A stretch of 37,502 bases of DNA from Pedobacter rhizosphaerae (GCF_900111155.1 NZ_FOGG01000044.1:1-37502), one strand, 5' to 3'; shown: positions 23,033-32,215, numbered from the stretch's first letter. Translations and numbers: made by a program. Notes: generated from the sequence alone by a model not told the origin.

Positions 23033-23683
23033 TTAGGTTACCAATCCATTCAATACCGAAAAGCGAACCAGGTCGGCTGTATTTCGTGTTCCGGTCTTTG
23101 CAATTAAGTTTTCCCGTTGTGTTTCTACGGTTCTTCTGCTTAAAAAAAGTTTATCTGCAATCTCTTGATTGGTCAATCCTTCGGCGATGCCCTTTAGCAC
23201 TAAACTTTCTCTTTCAGACAGATTTAAATGGTGTTTATTGTGATAATTCCGACCTCCAAGCTGGCTGTTGAATCTTTCTAAAATAGAGATACACAAAGCA
23301 GAGGCCAGATACCTTTTACCCTTCATCACGTGCTTAATACAAAACAAAAGTTCCTCTGCTTCAATACTTTTTGAAAGGTAGGCGCTGGCACCAGCTAAAA
23401 ATGCATCTGATGCATATTGTTCCTCTTCCATCATGGAGAGACAAATTACATGGGTATCCGGACTTATTTTTTTGATTTCACGAATTAAATCCAGGCCATT
23501 TTTTTCGGGCAGAAAAATATCAGAAATGACCACATCAACTTCAGTATTCTGGTTCAGATAAGCTAAGCATTCGGCTGCCTGGTCTGTCTCCAAAACCACA
23601 TCAATTTCCGATTGGTGTTCCAGCATAAACCGGATGGAACTTCGCACAACATGATGGTCATCGACCATAATAATTTTGATCAT
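23033..23683 (-). CDS. NarL/FixJ-family (LuxR-type) response regulator
   Basis: 216 residues. The receiver has acidic D8-D9, phospho-acceptor D55 (VVISDIFLPEKNG), S83 in CLSMMEEEQ and K105 in YLSKSIEAEE. The C-terminal LuxR helix-turn-helix is LSERESLVLKGIAEGLTNQE followed by FLSRRTVETQRENLI (about 150-198). A DNA-binding activator or repressor. It follows the PAS kinase gene by 66 bases on the same strand and is presumably its partner. Complete. Confidence 0.94.
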   Translation of the reverse strand: MIKIIMVDDHHVVRSSIRFMLEHQSEIDVVLETDQAAECLAYLNQNTEVDVVISDIFLPEKNGLDLIREIKKISPDTHVICLSMMEEEQYASDAFLAGASAYLSKSIEAEELLFCIKHVMKGKRYLASALCISILERFNSQLGGRNYHNKHHLNLSERESLVLKGIAEGLTNQEIADKLFLSRRTVETQRENLIAKTGTRNTADLVRFSVLNGLVT

Positions 23684-23749
23684 AAACCAAATATAATATA
23701 CCGCTGCAAATTTGAAAAACCGCTATGCTGACCATTCATTTTTTAGGGC

Positions 23750-24862
23750 TTATTTGGGCAGTTCGATATAAAAAGTACTGCCTTTTCCTTCTTCTGATTC
23801 GAACCAAACCCGTCCTTTATGTAGTTCCACTATTGCTTTGATAATCCCCATTCCAAATCCGCCCGTTGGCTCTCCTTTTATTCCTTGACGAAGTGTTTGG
23901 GGCAAGCGATCGAAAAGGCCTGGTTGCAAATGCTTGGGAATTCCTATTCCATTGTCTCTAACAGAGATGATAACCGAATTATCCAGCTCTTCTGTATGCA
24001 GGCCGATAAAACCATTGGGTTCTGGTGTAAATTTCAGCGCATTTGAAATAAGATTATTGATAACCTGAAGAAATTTCATCGTATCGAGATGGATAAAGAT
24101 TTTCTCGTGAGATGTACTAAAATGAAAGGTTTTGGTATCAGACAACTGCGATCGGCGATAAAAACGTAACATATCTCTCAATTCATTAACCAGATCTGCC
24201 CTTTCTTTACCGATTTCTACTTCAGCAGATTTGAGGAACTCTCTATTAATCATGCTCCTTACCAGGCGCAGGTTTCGATCGCAGAGGTCGTGAATAAAAT
24301 CTACTGCATCCATCATCCCGTCATACTTCCCTCCCTTTAGTTCATTAGCCATGTGGCTGGCGGTCATTTGCATCATACCAAATGGTTCCTGAAGATCGTG
24401 AGCCAATACTTCCAGGGTAATATTTTTTCTGGCATTGATCTGCTCGATGTGGATTTTATTGTGTCGCATCACGGTGGTGTCTTCCATCATTCCGCAAAGC
24501 AATAGCTCTCCCCCATTATCTATGGGAAATATACTGACTCTAACATATTTTTCCAGGCCATTAATACTTAATCGGAATTCGTACTTTTTAGCCTGATTAT
24601 CCGTCAAACACTCAAAATAACAGTCTTTTACATGCTCTTTATCTTCCGGATGTATTTGCATCCACAAGATAGAAGGTTCAGCTTTAACCTCGGATATGGG
24701 AATTTCCCAAATGCTTGAAAAGGCATCATTGAGGTACTGAAAGTCTTTCCCGATAGGGTGAAAGATAAAATATCCATCTTTAGACATTTTACCCATTTCT
24801 ACAAAAATCGAAGTATTGACCATAGACATACTAGATGTTGTTTTATTTTTCGATTTTATCAT
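23750..24862 (-). CDS. PAS-domain hybrid-type sensor histidine kinase (soluble)
   Basis: 370 residues from the ATG at 24862 (a TTG precedes it). One PAS domain (about 30-130; YLNDAFSSIWEIPISEV, MQIHPEDKEHV) is followed by a HisKA-type dimerisation helix with the acceptor His in EVLAHDLQEPFGM (about 155). The HATPase part has the N-box INNLISNALKFTPEP, the G1 box VRDNGIGIPKHL and the G2 box GGFGMGIIKAIVELHKGRV. No transmembrane segment, so the signal is cytoplasmic. HDLQEP is the form seen in phytochrome-like kinases. It should act on the NarL-type regulator downstream. Confidence 0.93.
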   Translation of the reverse strand: MIKSKNKTTSSMSMVNTSIFVEMGKMSKDGYFIFHPIGKDFQYLNDAFSSIWEIPISEVKAEPSILWMQIHPEDKEHVKDCYFECLTDNQAKKYEFRLSINGLEKYVRVSIFPIDNGGELLLCGMMEDTTVMRHNKIHIEQINARKNITLEVLAHDLQEPFGMMQMTASHMANELKGGKYDGMMDAVDFIHDLCDRNLRLVRSMINREFLKSAEVEIGKERADLVNELRDMLRFYRRSQLSDTKTFHFSTSHEKIFIHLDTMKFLQVINNLISNALKFTPEPNGFIGLHTEELDNSVIISVRDNGIGIPKHLQPGLFDRLPQTLRQGIKGEPTGGFGMGIIKAIVELHKGRVWFESEEGKGSTFYIELPK

Positions 24863-24915
24863 CAATCGAACTATTTTTCAAACAGTTGAGTTGCCAAATA
24901 GTTTTACTACAAAAA

Positions 24916-24938
24916 AGGTGTTCCTCATTGAAACACCT
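24916..24938 (-). terminator. Terminator of the esterase gene
   Basis: A 7-bp stem (AGGTGTT 24916-24922, AACACCT 24932-24938) and, on the minus strand, T6. It lies 6 bases past the stop at 24944. Confidence 0.75.
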
Positions 24939-24943
24939 GTCAT

Positions 24944-25789
24944 TTATTTTTGCGTTGATTGATTAAAAAAACGGCTAAAGAATAGCATCTGATAATTGAT
25001 TGCATTTCCCCAATATTCCCAGTTGTGAATGCCCGGTCGAATGATGAAATCGTGCGGAATGTTTCTTTCTAACAGCTTATCATGCAGATTTACATTTACA
25101 GTATAGAAGAAATCGTTGTAACCGCAATCTATAATAATGGAAAGTTTATTGGGTGTTAATAAATGGGTAAGGTTGATTACGGTATTGGCTTCCCAACGAT
25201 CGGGATATTCACTGTATTTACCTAATCTTTTAGCTATGTCCCAGTTTTCCGGGAAGGGACGAATATCTACTCCTCCACTCATACTGCCACAGGCTCCAAA
25301 AATATCCTGATGACGAAAAGCAAGGTATAATGCACCGTGTCCGCCCATGCTCAAACCGGTAATGGCCCGACCTTTCCGATCCTTAATGGTAGCATAATGG
25401 CTGTCGACATAATTAACCAATTCTTTTGAAACATAGGTTTCGTACTGATAGGTTGGATCTACAAGACTATCAAAATACCAACTGGTTACGCCTCCATCAG
25501 GGCAAACGACAATGATTCCCAATTGATCTGACAATCTTTTTACGGTTTGTCTATCGGGAACTTTGGTTAACCAACCAGAATATTTATCACCGGCACCATG
25601 TAAAAGGTATAACGTTGGCATTGCCTTATCTTTACTGTAGCTATCAGGCCTTACAATAGCAGCCTTAATATCTTTTTTCATGATGTTACTGTGGGTCAGC
25701 ACGGTATCAACACTAGCAGCATGGCTATTAGATAAAAATATGACCAGGCCAGTTAAGGTAGCTACCAAAAAAATAGGGATGTTTTTCAT
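24944..25789 (-). CDS. Exported esterase, alpha/beta-hydrolase (esterase D type)
   Basis: 281 residues with a signal peptide (residues 1-24, ending NSHAAS). The alpha/beta-hydrolase fold of the esterase D / feruloyl esterase group (PF00756): oxyanion LLHGAGDKYSGW, nucleophile S147 in GLSMGGHGAL, acid near CGYNDFFY and catalytic His in PGIHNWEYW. It acts outside the cytoplasm, probably on acyl or carbohydrate esters. Many Pedobacter-like bacteria use such enzymes on plant polysaccharides; that is inference. It stands alone between two regulatory genes and the thiamin operon. Confidence 0.9.
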   Translation of the reverse strand: MKNIPIFLVATLTGLVIFLSNSHAASVDTVLTHSNIMKKDIKAAIVRPDSYSKDKAMPTLYLLHGAGDKYSGWLTKVPDRQTVKRLSDQLGIIVVCPDGGVTSWYFDSLVDPTYQYETYVSKELVNYVDSHYATIKDRKGRAITGLSMGGHGALYLAFRHQDIFGACGSMSGGVDIRPFPENWDIAKRLGKYSEYPDRWEANTVINLTHLLTPNKLSIIIDCGYNDFFYTVNVNLHDKLLERNIPHDFIIRPGIHNWEYWGNAINYQMLFFSRFFNQSTQK

Positions 25790-25860
25790 TGATAAGATTT
25801 TATTGGTTTAAATATAGATGATCTGTTACTGAGTAGCAAGTATTGATTACCGTGGGTGAG

Positions 25861-25923
25861 ATCCGTGAGTTGATTTAAATGGTCCGTGAGTTTTATTTAT
25901 ATGGTCCGTGAGTCACGGACCAT
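25861..25923. repeat. Three 21-22-bp repeats ending in a 23-bp palindrome
   Basis: TCCGTGAG recurs at 25862, 25883 and 25905 (spacing 21 and 22). The last copy forms a perfect 11+1+11 palindrome (25901-25923, arms ATGGTCCGTGA and TCACGGACCAT). It lies between the start of the esterase gene and the end of the thiamin operon. No T-run follows either arm. Confidence 0.7.
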
Positions 25924-25930
25924 GGGTTTA

Positions 25931-26980
25931 CTAATGGTTTAAACCTCCTTTTAAGCTGTAAGAATTAATTCCAGATAGGCTTCGATGTAAGAACACAGCC
26001 ATTTTACTTTTTTGCCCGGTTTGGCAGTAAAAAACTATTTTTCTGTCTTTTGGGAGTTCATCCAGGCGGTCTTGCAACTCATACCAGGGTATATTGATCC
26101 CTCCGATATTTAATGCTTCAAACTCATGCTCCATACGAACATCTACCAGGAAAATTGGATTAGAGAGATCCATCTTCCATGTATCAAAAGTAACGTCATC
26201 AATTTCGATGATCTCATCAGGCTTTACCGCAGCTACCTCTTGTTGAACCGTCGTTTCTTCAGTTTTGGGGATATCATAAATCAATGTCGTATTGTTAAAT
26301 ATATCTACAGTTTTTAATTTCCCAACCAACACCTCTCCTTTCCCGGTGATCACTTTAATTACTTCAACAGCCATATAAGAACCAATAATACCTGGCAAAA
26401 CACCTAAAACCCCAATATCAGAACAATTGGGAGCTTCATCTTCTGCCGGGGGCTCCGGGAATAAATGGCTATATCCTGAAGCACCCTGATAGTGAAAAAC
26501 AGACAGTTGCCCTTCAAATTTGAAAATTGATCCAAACACCAATGGCTTTTTAAGCCTGGCACAAACTGCATCAACCAGGTATCGGGTAGGAAAATTATCC
26601 GAACCATCTACAATGATGTCATAATGTGCAAATATGCTTTCGGCATTTTCAGTTGTTAACCTTTGGGCATAAGACGTAAGCTCTACATGCGGGTTAAGTA
26701 TATTTAATTTCTCTACAGCTACCTCTACCTTCTTTCTTCCGATATCATTTTCTGAATAGAGTATTTGCCGGTGTAAATTGCTTATATCCACTACATCATC
26801 ATCTACCAAACCCAAATTCCCTACACCAGCAGCAGCTAAATATTGCAGTATGGGACAGCCTAAGCCACCCGCACCAATAATTAATACTTTAACCCTTTTC
26901 AGTTTCTCTTGTGCCTCGATCCCAAACTCTGGTAGGATGGTTTGCCGGTTATACCGCTGAAGTTCTGCTTTCGTTAACAT
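25931..26980 (-). CDS. thiF: ThiF-type adenylyltransferase fused to a rhodanese domain
   Basis: 349 residues from the ATG at 26980; a 12-residue extension is rejected. The E1-like part has RYNRQTILPEFG, the nucleotide loop VLIIGAGGLGCPILQYLA and the adenylation motif DGSDNFPTRYLVD. The C-terminal rhodanese domain (about 235-345) has FLVDVRMEHEFEALNI and the active-site loop YCQTGQKS with Cys near 319. It adenylates the ThiS C-terminal glycine and passes on sulfur. Last gene of the thiamin operon, 2 bases after the thiH stop. A MoeB-type role for molybdopterin cannot be excluded, but the context fits ThiF. Confidence 0.92.
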   Translation of the reverse strand: MLTKAELQRYNRQTILPEFGIEAQEKLKRVKVLIIGAGGLGCPILQYLAAAGVGNLGLVDDDVVDISNLHRQILYSENDIGRKKVEVAVEKLNILNPHVELTSYAQRLTTENAESIFAHYDIIVDGSDNFPTRYLVDAVCARLKKPLVFGSIFKFEGQLSVFHYQGASGYSHLFPEPPAEDEAPNCSDIGVLGVLPGIIGSYMAVEVIKVITGKGEVLVGKLKTVDIFNNTTLIYDIPKTEETTVQQEVAAVKPDEIIEIDDVTFDTWKMDLSNPIFLVDVRMEHEFEALNIGGINIPWYELQDRLDELPKDRKIVFYCQTGQKSKMAVFLHRSLSGINSYSLKGGLNH

Positions 26981-26982
26981 AT

Positions 26983-28098
26983 TTAAGGGTTTAATACATT
27001 GTCCCAATCTTTCCAAACAGGCTCGTAACCAGCCTTTCTAATCATTTCTGCCACCTCAGGTGCAGTACGTTCGTCTGAAATTTCAAATTGCTCTAAAGAT
27101 TCAAGCTCCACAGCGTATCCACCGGGGTTAGTTCTCGATCCTGCGCTCATGGCGGTTATGCCTAATTTAAGTACATTATTTCTAAAAGCGATAGTTTCTC
27201 TGGTTGACAAAGAAAGCTCTACCTCCTGATTAAAAATCCGATAGGCACAAATTAACTGCACCAACTCCCGGTCGTTCATGTTTACCTTAGGCTCTAATCC
27301 ACCGCTAAACGGCCTCAACCTTGGAAAGGAAAGGCTGTATTTACTTTGCCAATATCGTTTTTCTAAATAGGATAAATGCAATGCGGTAAAAAAAGAATCT
27401 GTGCGCCAATCCTCCAATCCAATCAGCACGCCCAAGCCCATCTTATGTATTCCAGCACCACCCAGGCGATCTGGAGTTTCCAACCTGTAATCGAAATTTG
27501 ATTTTTTCCCTTTGGGATGGTGTTTACGGTAATCTTCCTGATGATACGTTTCCTGATAAACCAAAACCGTATTTAAGCCCAGGGGAATTAACCGTTCGTA
27601 ATCTGCTACATCCATGGGTTGAACTTCCATGGAAATGTGTGAAAAATGAGGCTTAATTAAATTCAGTACCTTTTCAAAATAGTCTACATGAACGGTCTGA
27701 TTGGCCTCACCTGTAACCAGAAGCACATGGTTATACCCCATATCTTTAATTACTGCAACTTCCTGCATAATCTCCATTGGGCTGAGCGTTTTCCGTTTCA
27801 CCTTATTATCATAACTAAAGCCACAATAAGTACAAATATTGTTGCATTCATTGGAGAGATAAAGCGGAACATACATTTGGATAACCTTGCCGTAACGCTG
27901 AAGCGTAAGCTGATGGCTTAACTGCGCCATATCTTCCAAGTAAGGTGCTGCTGCAGGCGATACCAGGGCCATAAAATCGTCTAATGACCGTTGGGGAGCA
28001 GTTAGCGCGCGTTCTACATCTTTAGCGGTAGAATCGTAAATCTTTTCCTTGCTTTCCTGCCAGCTATATTGGTAAAAAATATCTTTAAAACTAGTCAT
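26983..28098 (-). CDS. thiH: 2-iminoacetate synthase (ThiH)
   Basis: 371 residues, a radical SAM enzyme that splits tyrosine into dehydroglycine and p-cresol for thiazole formation. The iron-sulfur cluster motif is C85-x3-C89-x2-C92 (NECNNICTYCGFSY). The C-terminal region matches the biotin/ThiH barrel (AMSAGSRTNPGGYAVE). It overlaps the end of thiG by 8 bases, giving tight coupling. Use of ThiH instead of the oxidase ThiO means that thiazole synthesis needs a reducing environment for this step. Confidence 0.96.
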   Translation of the reverse strand: MTSFKDIFYQYSWQESKEKIYDSTAKDVERALTAPQRSLDDFMALVSPAAAPYLEDMAQLSHQLTLQRYGKVIQMYVPLYLSNECNNICTYCGFSYDNKVKRKTLSPMEIMQEVAVIKDMGYNHVLLVTGEANQTVHVDYFEKVLNLIKPHFSHISMEVQPMDVADYERLIPLGLNTVLVYQETYHQEDYRKHHPKGKKSNFDYRLETPDRLGGAGIHKMGLGVLIGLEDWRTDSFFTALHLSYLEKRYWQSKYSLSFPRLRPFSGGLEPKVNMNDRELVQLICAYRIFNQEVELSLSTRETIAFRNNVLKLGITAMSAGSRTNPGGYAVELESLEQFEISDERTAPEVAEMIRKAGYEPVWKDWDNVLNP

Positions 28099-28855
28099 TT
28101 AAAAAGGAGGTTAAAGGGCTTGTAGAAATGGCTTCCGATTGAATGCGGCCAAGGCCCGCTTCATAGGCAATTCTTCCGGATTCTACAGCCATACTAAAAG
28201 CCCGGGCCATTTCTATCGGGTTTGCAGAACTGGCGATTGCTGTATTGACCAATACCGCATCTGCCCCCATTTCCATTGCTTTGGCGGCATCAGATGGGGC
28301 ACCAATTCCGGCATCTATAATTACAGGAACATTGCTTTGCGCAATGATAATTTCTAAGAAATCGAAAGTTTTTAATCCTTTATTGCTTCCAATTGGAGAG
28401 CCTAAAGGCATTACTGCAGCTGTTCCTGCTTCTTCCAGGCGCTTACAAAGCACCGGATCGGCATGAATATACGGTAACACGACAAAACCTAATGCGGCCA
28501 GTTGTTCTGTTGCTTTTAGGGTTTCAATCGGATCGGGCATTAAATATTTAGGATCGGGATGAATCTCGAGCTTAATCCAGTTCGTTTCCAGTGCCTCCCT
28601 TGCCAACTGAGCGGCAAAAACTGCTTCTCTCGCATTGCGTACGCCTGAGGTATTGGGCAGTAAGTGAATATGAGCATGTTTCAGGTGGTTAAGAATATCG
28701 TCGCTGGCATCGTTCATATCTACACGCTTTAAGGCAACCGTAACCAATTCGGATCCTGAAGCCAGGAGCGCATTTTCCATTTCTACAGCGGAGCTAAATT
28801 TCCCTGTGCCTGTAAATAATCTCGATTGAAATATTTTATCTGCTATTTTTAACAT
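28091..28855 (-). CDS. thiG: Thiazole synthase (ThiG)
   Basis: 254 residues from the ATG at 28855 (MLKIADKIFQSRLFTGTG); a 19-residue extension lies inside the upstream thiE end and is rejected. A TIM barrel with the Schiff-base lysine at 95 (NWIKLEIHPDP). The DXP-binding and phosphate loops PLGSPIGSNKGL and IIDAGIGAPSDAAKAMEMGA are present. It condenses DXP, dehydroglycine and ThiS thiocarboxylate to thiazole phosphate. It begins 10 bases before the thiE stop and overlaps thiH. Confidence 0.97.
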   Translation of the reverse strand: MLKIADKIFQSRLFTGTGKFSSAVEMENALLASGSELVTVALKRVDMNDASDDILNHLKHAHIHLLPNTSGVRNAREAVFAAQLAREALETNWIKLEIHPDPKYLMPDPIETLKATEQLAALGFVVLPYIHADPVLCKRLEEAGTAAVMPLGSPIGSNKGLKTFDFLEIIIAQSNVPVIIDAGIGAPSDAAKAMEMGADAVLVNTAIASSANPIEMARAFSMAVESGRIAYEAGLGRIQSEAISTSPLTSFLND

Positions 28856-28865
28856 CGGTGATGGG

Positions 28866-29501
28866 TTAAACGGTTTGAATATTGATTTCTTTTTGAATTT
28901 TTTGGTAGGCACGGGAAATATCTGGCTGATTGGTTAAGGCAGCTGATACTGCAACACCATAAACTCCGGTTTCCATAACCGAAGCAACGTCTTCCACTCC
29001 TATACCTCCAATAGCGATGATTGGAATAGACAGGTGGAGTGCATTGAGCCTTTTTATGATATCCTGAAAGCCCTGTGCACCTAAAATCGGACTAAGTTTT
29101 TCTTTGGTTGTGGTAAAGCGGAAAGGTCCAACCCCCAGGTAGTCTACCTTTTCCTCTATACGCTGAATGACCTGTTCAAAGGTATTTGCCGTGCCTCCAA
29201 TGATTTTATCTGGCCCCAAAATAGCTCTGGCCTCTTTTACAGGCATATCTTCCAGCCCTAAATGAACGCCATGAGCCCCCACCTTTAATGCGATTGCCGG
29301 ATGGTCGTTAATGATTAGCTTCGCAGCATGCGTATTGCATAACTCCATCGCCTTTTCAGCAATTTGGAGTAACGTATTTTCATCCGTATTTTTCACTCTC
29401 AATTGAATCCATTTTGCACCGGCAAGAAGTACGTCTGCTATTGATTTCAAATGATCGCCTGGTGTACCGCCTTGTGAGATATAGTGTATTCTATCAATCA
29501 T
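28866..29501 (-). CDS. thiE: Thiamine phosphate synthase (ThiE)
   Basis: 211 residues. The barrel shows the expected motifs: WIQLRVKN near 31-38 for pyrophosphate, LIINDHPAIALKVGAHGVHL with LEDMPVKEAR, the IIGGTANT loop, YLGVGPFRFTTTKE and IIAIGGIGVEDVASVMETG. These place it as the true enzyme joining HMP diphosphate and thiazole phosphate. It follows the tenI-like gene with 13 bases between. A second ThiE-like protein upstream is divergent and probably does something else. Confidence 0.95.
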   Translation of the reverse strand: MIDRIHYISQGGTPGDHLKSIADVLLAGAKWIQLRVKNTDENTLLQIAEKAMELCNTHAAKLIINDHPAIALKVGAHGVHLGLEDMPVKEARAILGPDKIIGGTANTFEQVIQRIEEKVDYLGVGPFRFTTTKEKLSPILGAQGFQDIIKRLNALHLSIPIIAIGGIGVEDVASVMETGVYGVAVSAALTNQPDISRAYQKIQKEINIQTV

Positions 29502-29514
29502 ATTATTTTATCTT

Positions 29515-30111
29515 TTACTGAAACTCATTGGTTTCTAATTCCTTTTGAAGAAGTTTGAAGGTGTTGAGGGCATTTGAAGGATCATTCCATAAAGCACCCA
29601 ATACTGCTGCACCATCAAACCCCATATCTGCTACCTGTTTAATATTCTGAGCAGAGATACCACCAAGCGCAACAATCACTGGATCATCATTTGTTTTATC
29701 CAGCTTAAAGTGTTCATCTACCAGTCCCATGTAACCTGTTTTAGATAAACTGTTAAACACTGGACTAAAAAAAGTATAGCTGAATGCCTTAACTTCTTTC
29801 AGCTTAGCTAACTGGTGAATGGATGTACTGTAAATACCATTTTCAGCTTTTATAAAAAGTTGTTTGGTACGTTCATATTCTGGATAATGGAATCGGTTTA
29901 TACCGTAATTAACTGCCAATTCATGATACTGGTGCAAGGCAATTTTATGGTGGTATTTCGGATTAATAGCCTCAATATACTTGCTATAATCATCTCTTGA
30001 CACCTTTTCCTTCCTCAAATGATAAATCTCCAAACCTTCATCAAACAACTGATTTACAATTTGCTTCTCCCCTTTGTAGGCTATCGGATTAGAAATTACA
30101 ATGAGCTTCAT
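29515..30111 (-). CDS. Divergent ThiE/TenI-like protein
   Basis: 198 residues with the ThiE fold but altered key sites: IYHLRKEKVSRDDYSKYIE in place of the QLR-x-K loop, HYPEYERTKQLF where ThiE has HLGQ-(D/E)-P, and YTFFSPVFNSLSKTGYMGL for the GP-x-F/TxTK loop. The late phosphate loop (VALGGISAQNIKQVADMGF) is kept. It therefore resembles TenI-type thiazole tautomerase, which lacks synthase activity, more than ThiE. It sits between thiC and thiE in the operon, which supports a role in thiazole handling. It could be a weak second synthase. Confidence 0.75.
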   Translation of the reverse strand: MKLIVISNPIAYKGEKQIVNQLFDEGLEIYHLRKEKVSRDDYSKYIEAINPKYHHKIALHQYHELAVNYGINRFHYPEYERTKQLFIKAENGIYSTSIHQLAKLKEVKAFSYTFFSPVFNSLSKTGYMGLVDEHFKLDKTNDDPVIVALGGISAQNIKQVADMGFDGAAVLGALWNDPSNALNTFKLLQKELETNEFQ

Positions 30112-30117
30112 CCTGGT

Positions 30118-31995
30118 TTACAAATAGATTTCGCTTCCTTTATTTTTAAATTCCTGTGCCTTTTCCTGCATTCCCTTTTCGAGCACCAATTGTTCATCCA
30201 GCCCTTGCTTTGCCGCATATTCACGTACATCCTGCGTAATTTTCATCGAACAGAAATTTGGTCCGCACATGGAACAAAAATGGGCAATCTTTGCACCATC
30301 TGCAGGAAGGGTTTCATCATGAAATTCTCTTGCAGTATCTGGATCCAGGGCCAAATTAAACTGATCTTCCCAACGGAATTCGAAGCGGGCTTTACTTAAA
30401 GCATTGTCTCTGAACTGTGCTCCGGGGTGTCCCTTGGCCAAATCTGCCGCATGAGCTGCAATTTTGTAAGTAATTACGCCATCCTTAACATCTTTTTTAT
30501 TGGGTAAACCCAGATGTTCTTTCGGGGTAACATAGCAAAGCATGGCAGTGCCGTACCAACCAATCATGGCTGCACCAATAGCCGAAGTAATATGGTCATA
30601 ACCCGGTGCAATATCGGTAGTTAGCGGGCCTAAAGTGTAAAAGGGTGCTTCCGCACAATGTTCCAGCTGTTTTTCCATATTTTCTTTAATCAGGTGCATA
30701 GGAACGTGCCCTGGTCCTTCAATAATGGTTTGTACATCATGTTGCCAGGCAATTTTGGTTAGCTCTCCCAGGGTTTCCAATTCAGCGAATTGGGCGGCAT
30801 CATTGGCATCGGCAATACTACCTGGTCTTAATCCGTCACCTAAAGAGAAAGAAACATCATAAGCCTTCATGATCTCACAAATCTCAGCAAAATGTGTGTA
30901 CAAAAAGTTCTCCTGATGATGTGCCAGGCACCATTTTGCCATAATAGAACCACCTCTCGATACAATACCGGTAATCCGCTTGGCTGTTAGTGGAATATAG
31001 CGCAACAGTACCCCTGCATGAATAGTGAAATAATCTACCCCTTGTTCTGCTTGTTCGATTAGGGTATCTCTGAAAATCTCCCAGGTTAAATTCTCTGCCT
31101 TACCATTTACCTTTTCCAATGCCTGATAAATGGGAACGGTCCCTATCGGAACTGGTGAATTGCGGATAATCCACTCTCTGGTTTCATGAATATTTTTCCC
31201 TGTTGAAAGATCCATAATGGTATCTGCACCCCAACGGCATGCCCAAACAGCTTTTTCTACTTCTTCTTCTATGGAAGAGGTAACGGCTGAATTACCGATA
31301 TTCGCGTTGATCTTCACCAAAAAATTGCGGCCAATAATCATTGGTTCGAGTTCAGGGTGATTGATGTTACATGGAATAACGGCCCTCCCTGCAGCTACTT
31401 CCTGCCTTACAAATTCAGGTGTAATGTATCCTTTTGGGGTATTTGCCCCAAAACTCTCTCCTTCGTGCTGGTGATTTAAAAAAGGTTCTCCGTTTTGCTC
31501 ATACCATAAATCTATCCGTTGATTTTCTCTTATGGCAATGTATTCCATCTCTGCCGTGATGATACCCTTTTTGGCATAATGCATTTGAGAAACATTCATT
31601 CCCTTTTTGGCTCTGAAGGGTTTGTTGATGTGTGCAAATCTCAACCCATCCAGCTTTTCATCTGCCAACCTTTGCTGTCCGTAGGCAGAACTCAGGCCTT
31701 CCAGCTGCTCTACATCTTCCCTTTTGGTAATCCAGGATTCCCTAAGCTTGGGCAATCCTAATTTCACATCAATTTCGGCATTTACATCGGTGTAAGGTCC
31801 GCTGGTATCGTAAACGGTTACGGGAGTGTTGGGTTCTGTCAATCCAAATCCGTTGTGGATTTTAGTTTCCGTTAAACTGATTTCCCGCATGGCCACTTCA
31901 ATATCATGAAGCTGTCCTTTTACAAAAACTTTTTTGGAAGCTGGGAATGGATCTCGGCTGATTTGTCCGGAGATGGTTTCTTTTTGGTTTTTCAT
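30118..31995 (-). CDS. thiC: HMP-phosphate synthase (ThiC)
   Basis: 625 residues, of full length for a ThiC. The C-terminal cluster ligands are C574-x2-C577-x4-C582 (CSMCGPNFC), an unusual CX2CX4C site bound by radical SAM chemistry. The substrate barrel motifs include DLSTGKNIHETREWI and EQGVDYFTIHAGVLLRYI, plus RGGSIMAKWCLAHHQENF, GTAMLCYVTPKEHLGLP and GHPGAQFRDNALSKARFEF. It converts aminoimidazole ribotide to HMP phosphate in the cytoplasm. It follows thiS by 16 bases and precedes the tenI-like gene by 6. Confidence 0.98.
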   Translation of the reverse strand: MKNQKETISGQISRDPFPASKKVFVKGQLHDIEVAMREISLTETKIHNGFGLTEPNTPVTVYDTSGPYTDVNAEIDVKLGLPKLRESWITKREDVEQLEGLSSAYGQQRLADEKLDGLRFAHINKPFRAKKGMNVSQMHYAKKGIITAEMEYIAIRENQRIDLWYEQNGEPFLNHQHEGESFGANTPKGYITPEFVRQEVAAGRAVIPCNINHPELEPMIIGRNFLVKINANIGNSAVTSSIEEEVEKAVWACRWGADTIMDLSTGKNIHETREWIIRNSPVPIGTVPIYQALEKVNGKAENLTWEIFRDTLIEQAEQGVDYFTIHAGVLLRYIPLTAKRITGIVSRGGSIMAKWCLAHHQENFLYTHFAEICEIMKAYDVSFSLGDGLRPGSIADANDAAQFAELETLGELTKIAWQHDVQTIIEGPGHVPMHLIKENMEKQLEHCAEAPFYTLGPLTTDIAPGYDHITSAIGAAMIGWYGTAMLCYVTPKEHLGLPNKKDVKDGVITYKIAAHAADLAKGHPGAQFRDNALSKARFEFRWEDQFNLALDPDTAREFHDETLPADGAKIAHFCSMCGPNFCSMKITQDVREYAAKQGLDEQLVLEKGMQEKAQEFKNKGSEIYL

Positions 31996-32011
31996 GTTGA
32001 TTAGATTGCTA

Positions 32012-32215
32012 CTATCCGCCCTGAGTGGCTTTAATGACTGTTAATTGGTCGCCATGTTGAATGGAATGGGTATTCCACTTCGATTTGGGAATGATTTGTT
32101 GATTAACAGCGATAGCTATTCCTTTGGTGTTGGGAACTTGCATATCAGAAAGCAACTGCTCTACCGAACAGGTTTCTCTTAATTGATAGTTTTGATTGTT
32201 TATCGTTATTTCCAT
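32012..32215 (-). CDS. thiS: Sulfur carrier protein ThiS
   Basis: 67 residues from the ATG at 32215 (a TTG three codons earlier gives a weaker start). The ubiquitin-like beta-grasp: MEITINNQNYQL, QLLSDMQVPNTKGIAIAVNQ, SIQHGDQLTVIKATQGG. It ends in the required Gly-Gly that is thiocarboxylated by ThiF. First gene of the operon, downstream of the TPP riboswitch. Confidence 0.95.
   Translation of the reverse strand: MEITINNQNYQLRETCSVEQLLSDMQVPNTKGIAIAVNQQIIPKSKWNTHSIQHGDQLTVIKATQGG

Noticed and set aside
25901..25923. Intrinsic terminator of the thiamin operon
   Set aside because: The hairpin is strong but no T-run follows on either strand, and it belongs to a repeated series.
25931..32215. 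Incomplete thiamin operon
   Set aside because: thiD, thiL and thiO are absent, but thiD/thiL usually lie elsewhere and thiH replaces thiO, so nothing indicates decay.
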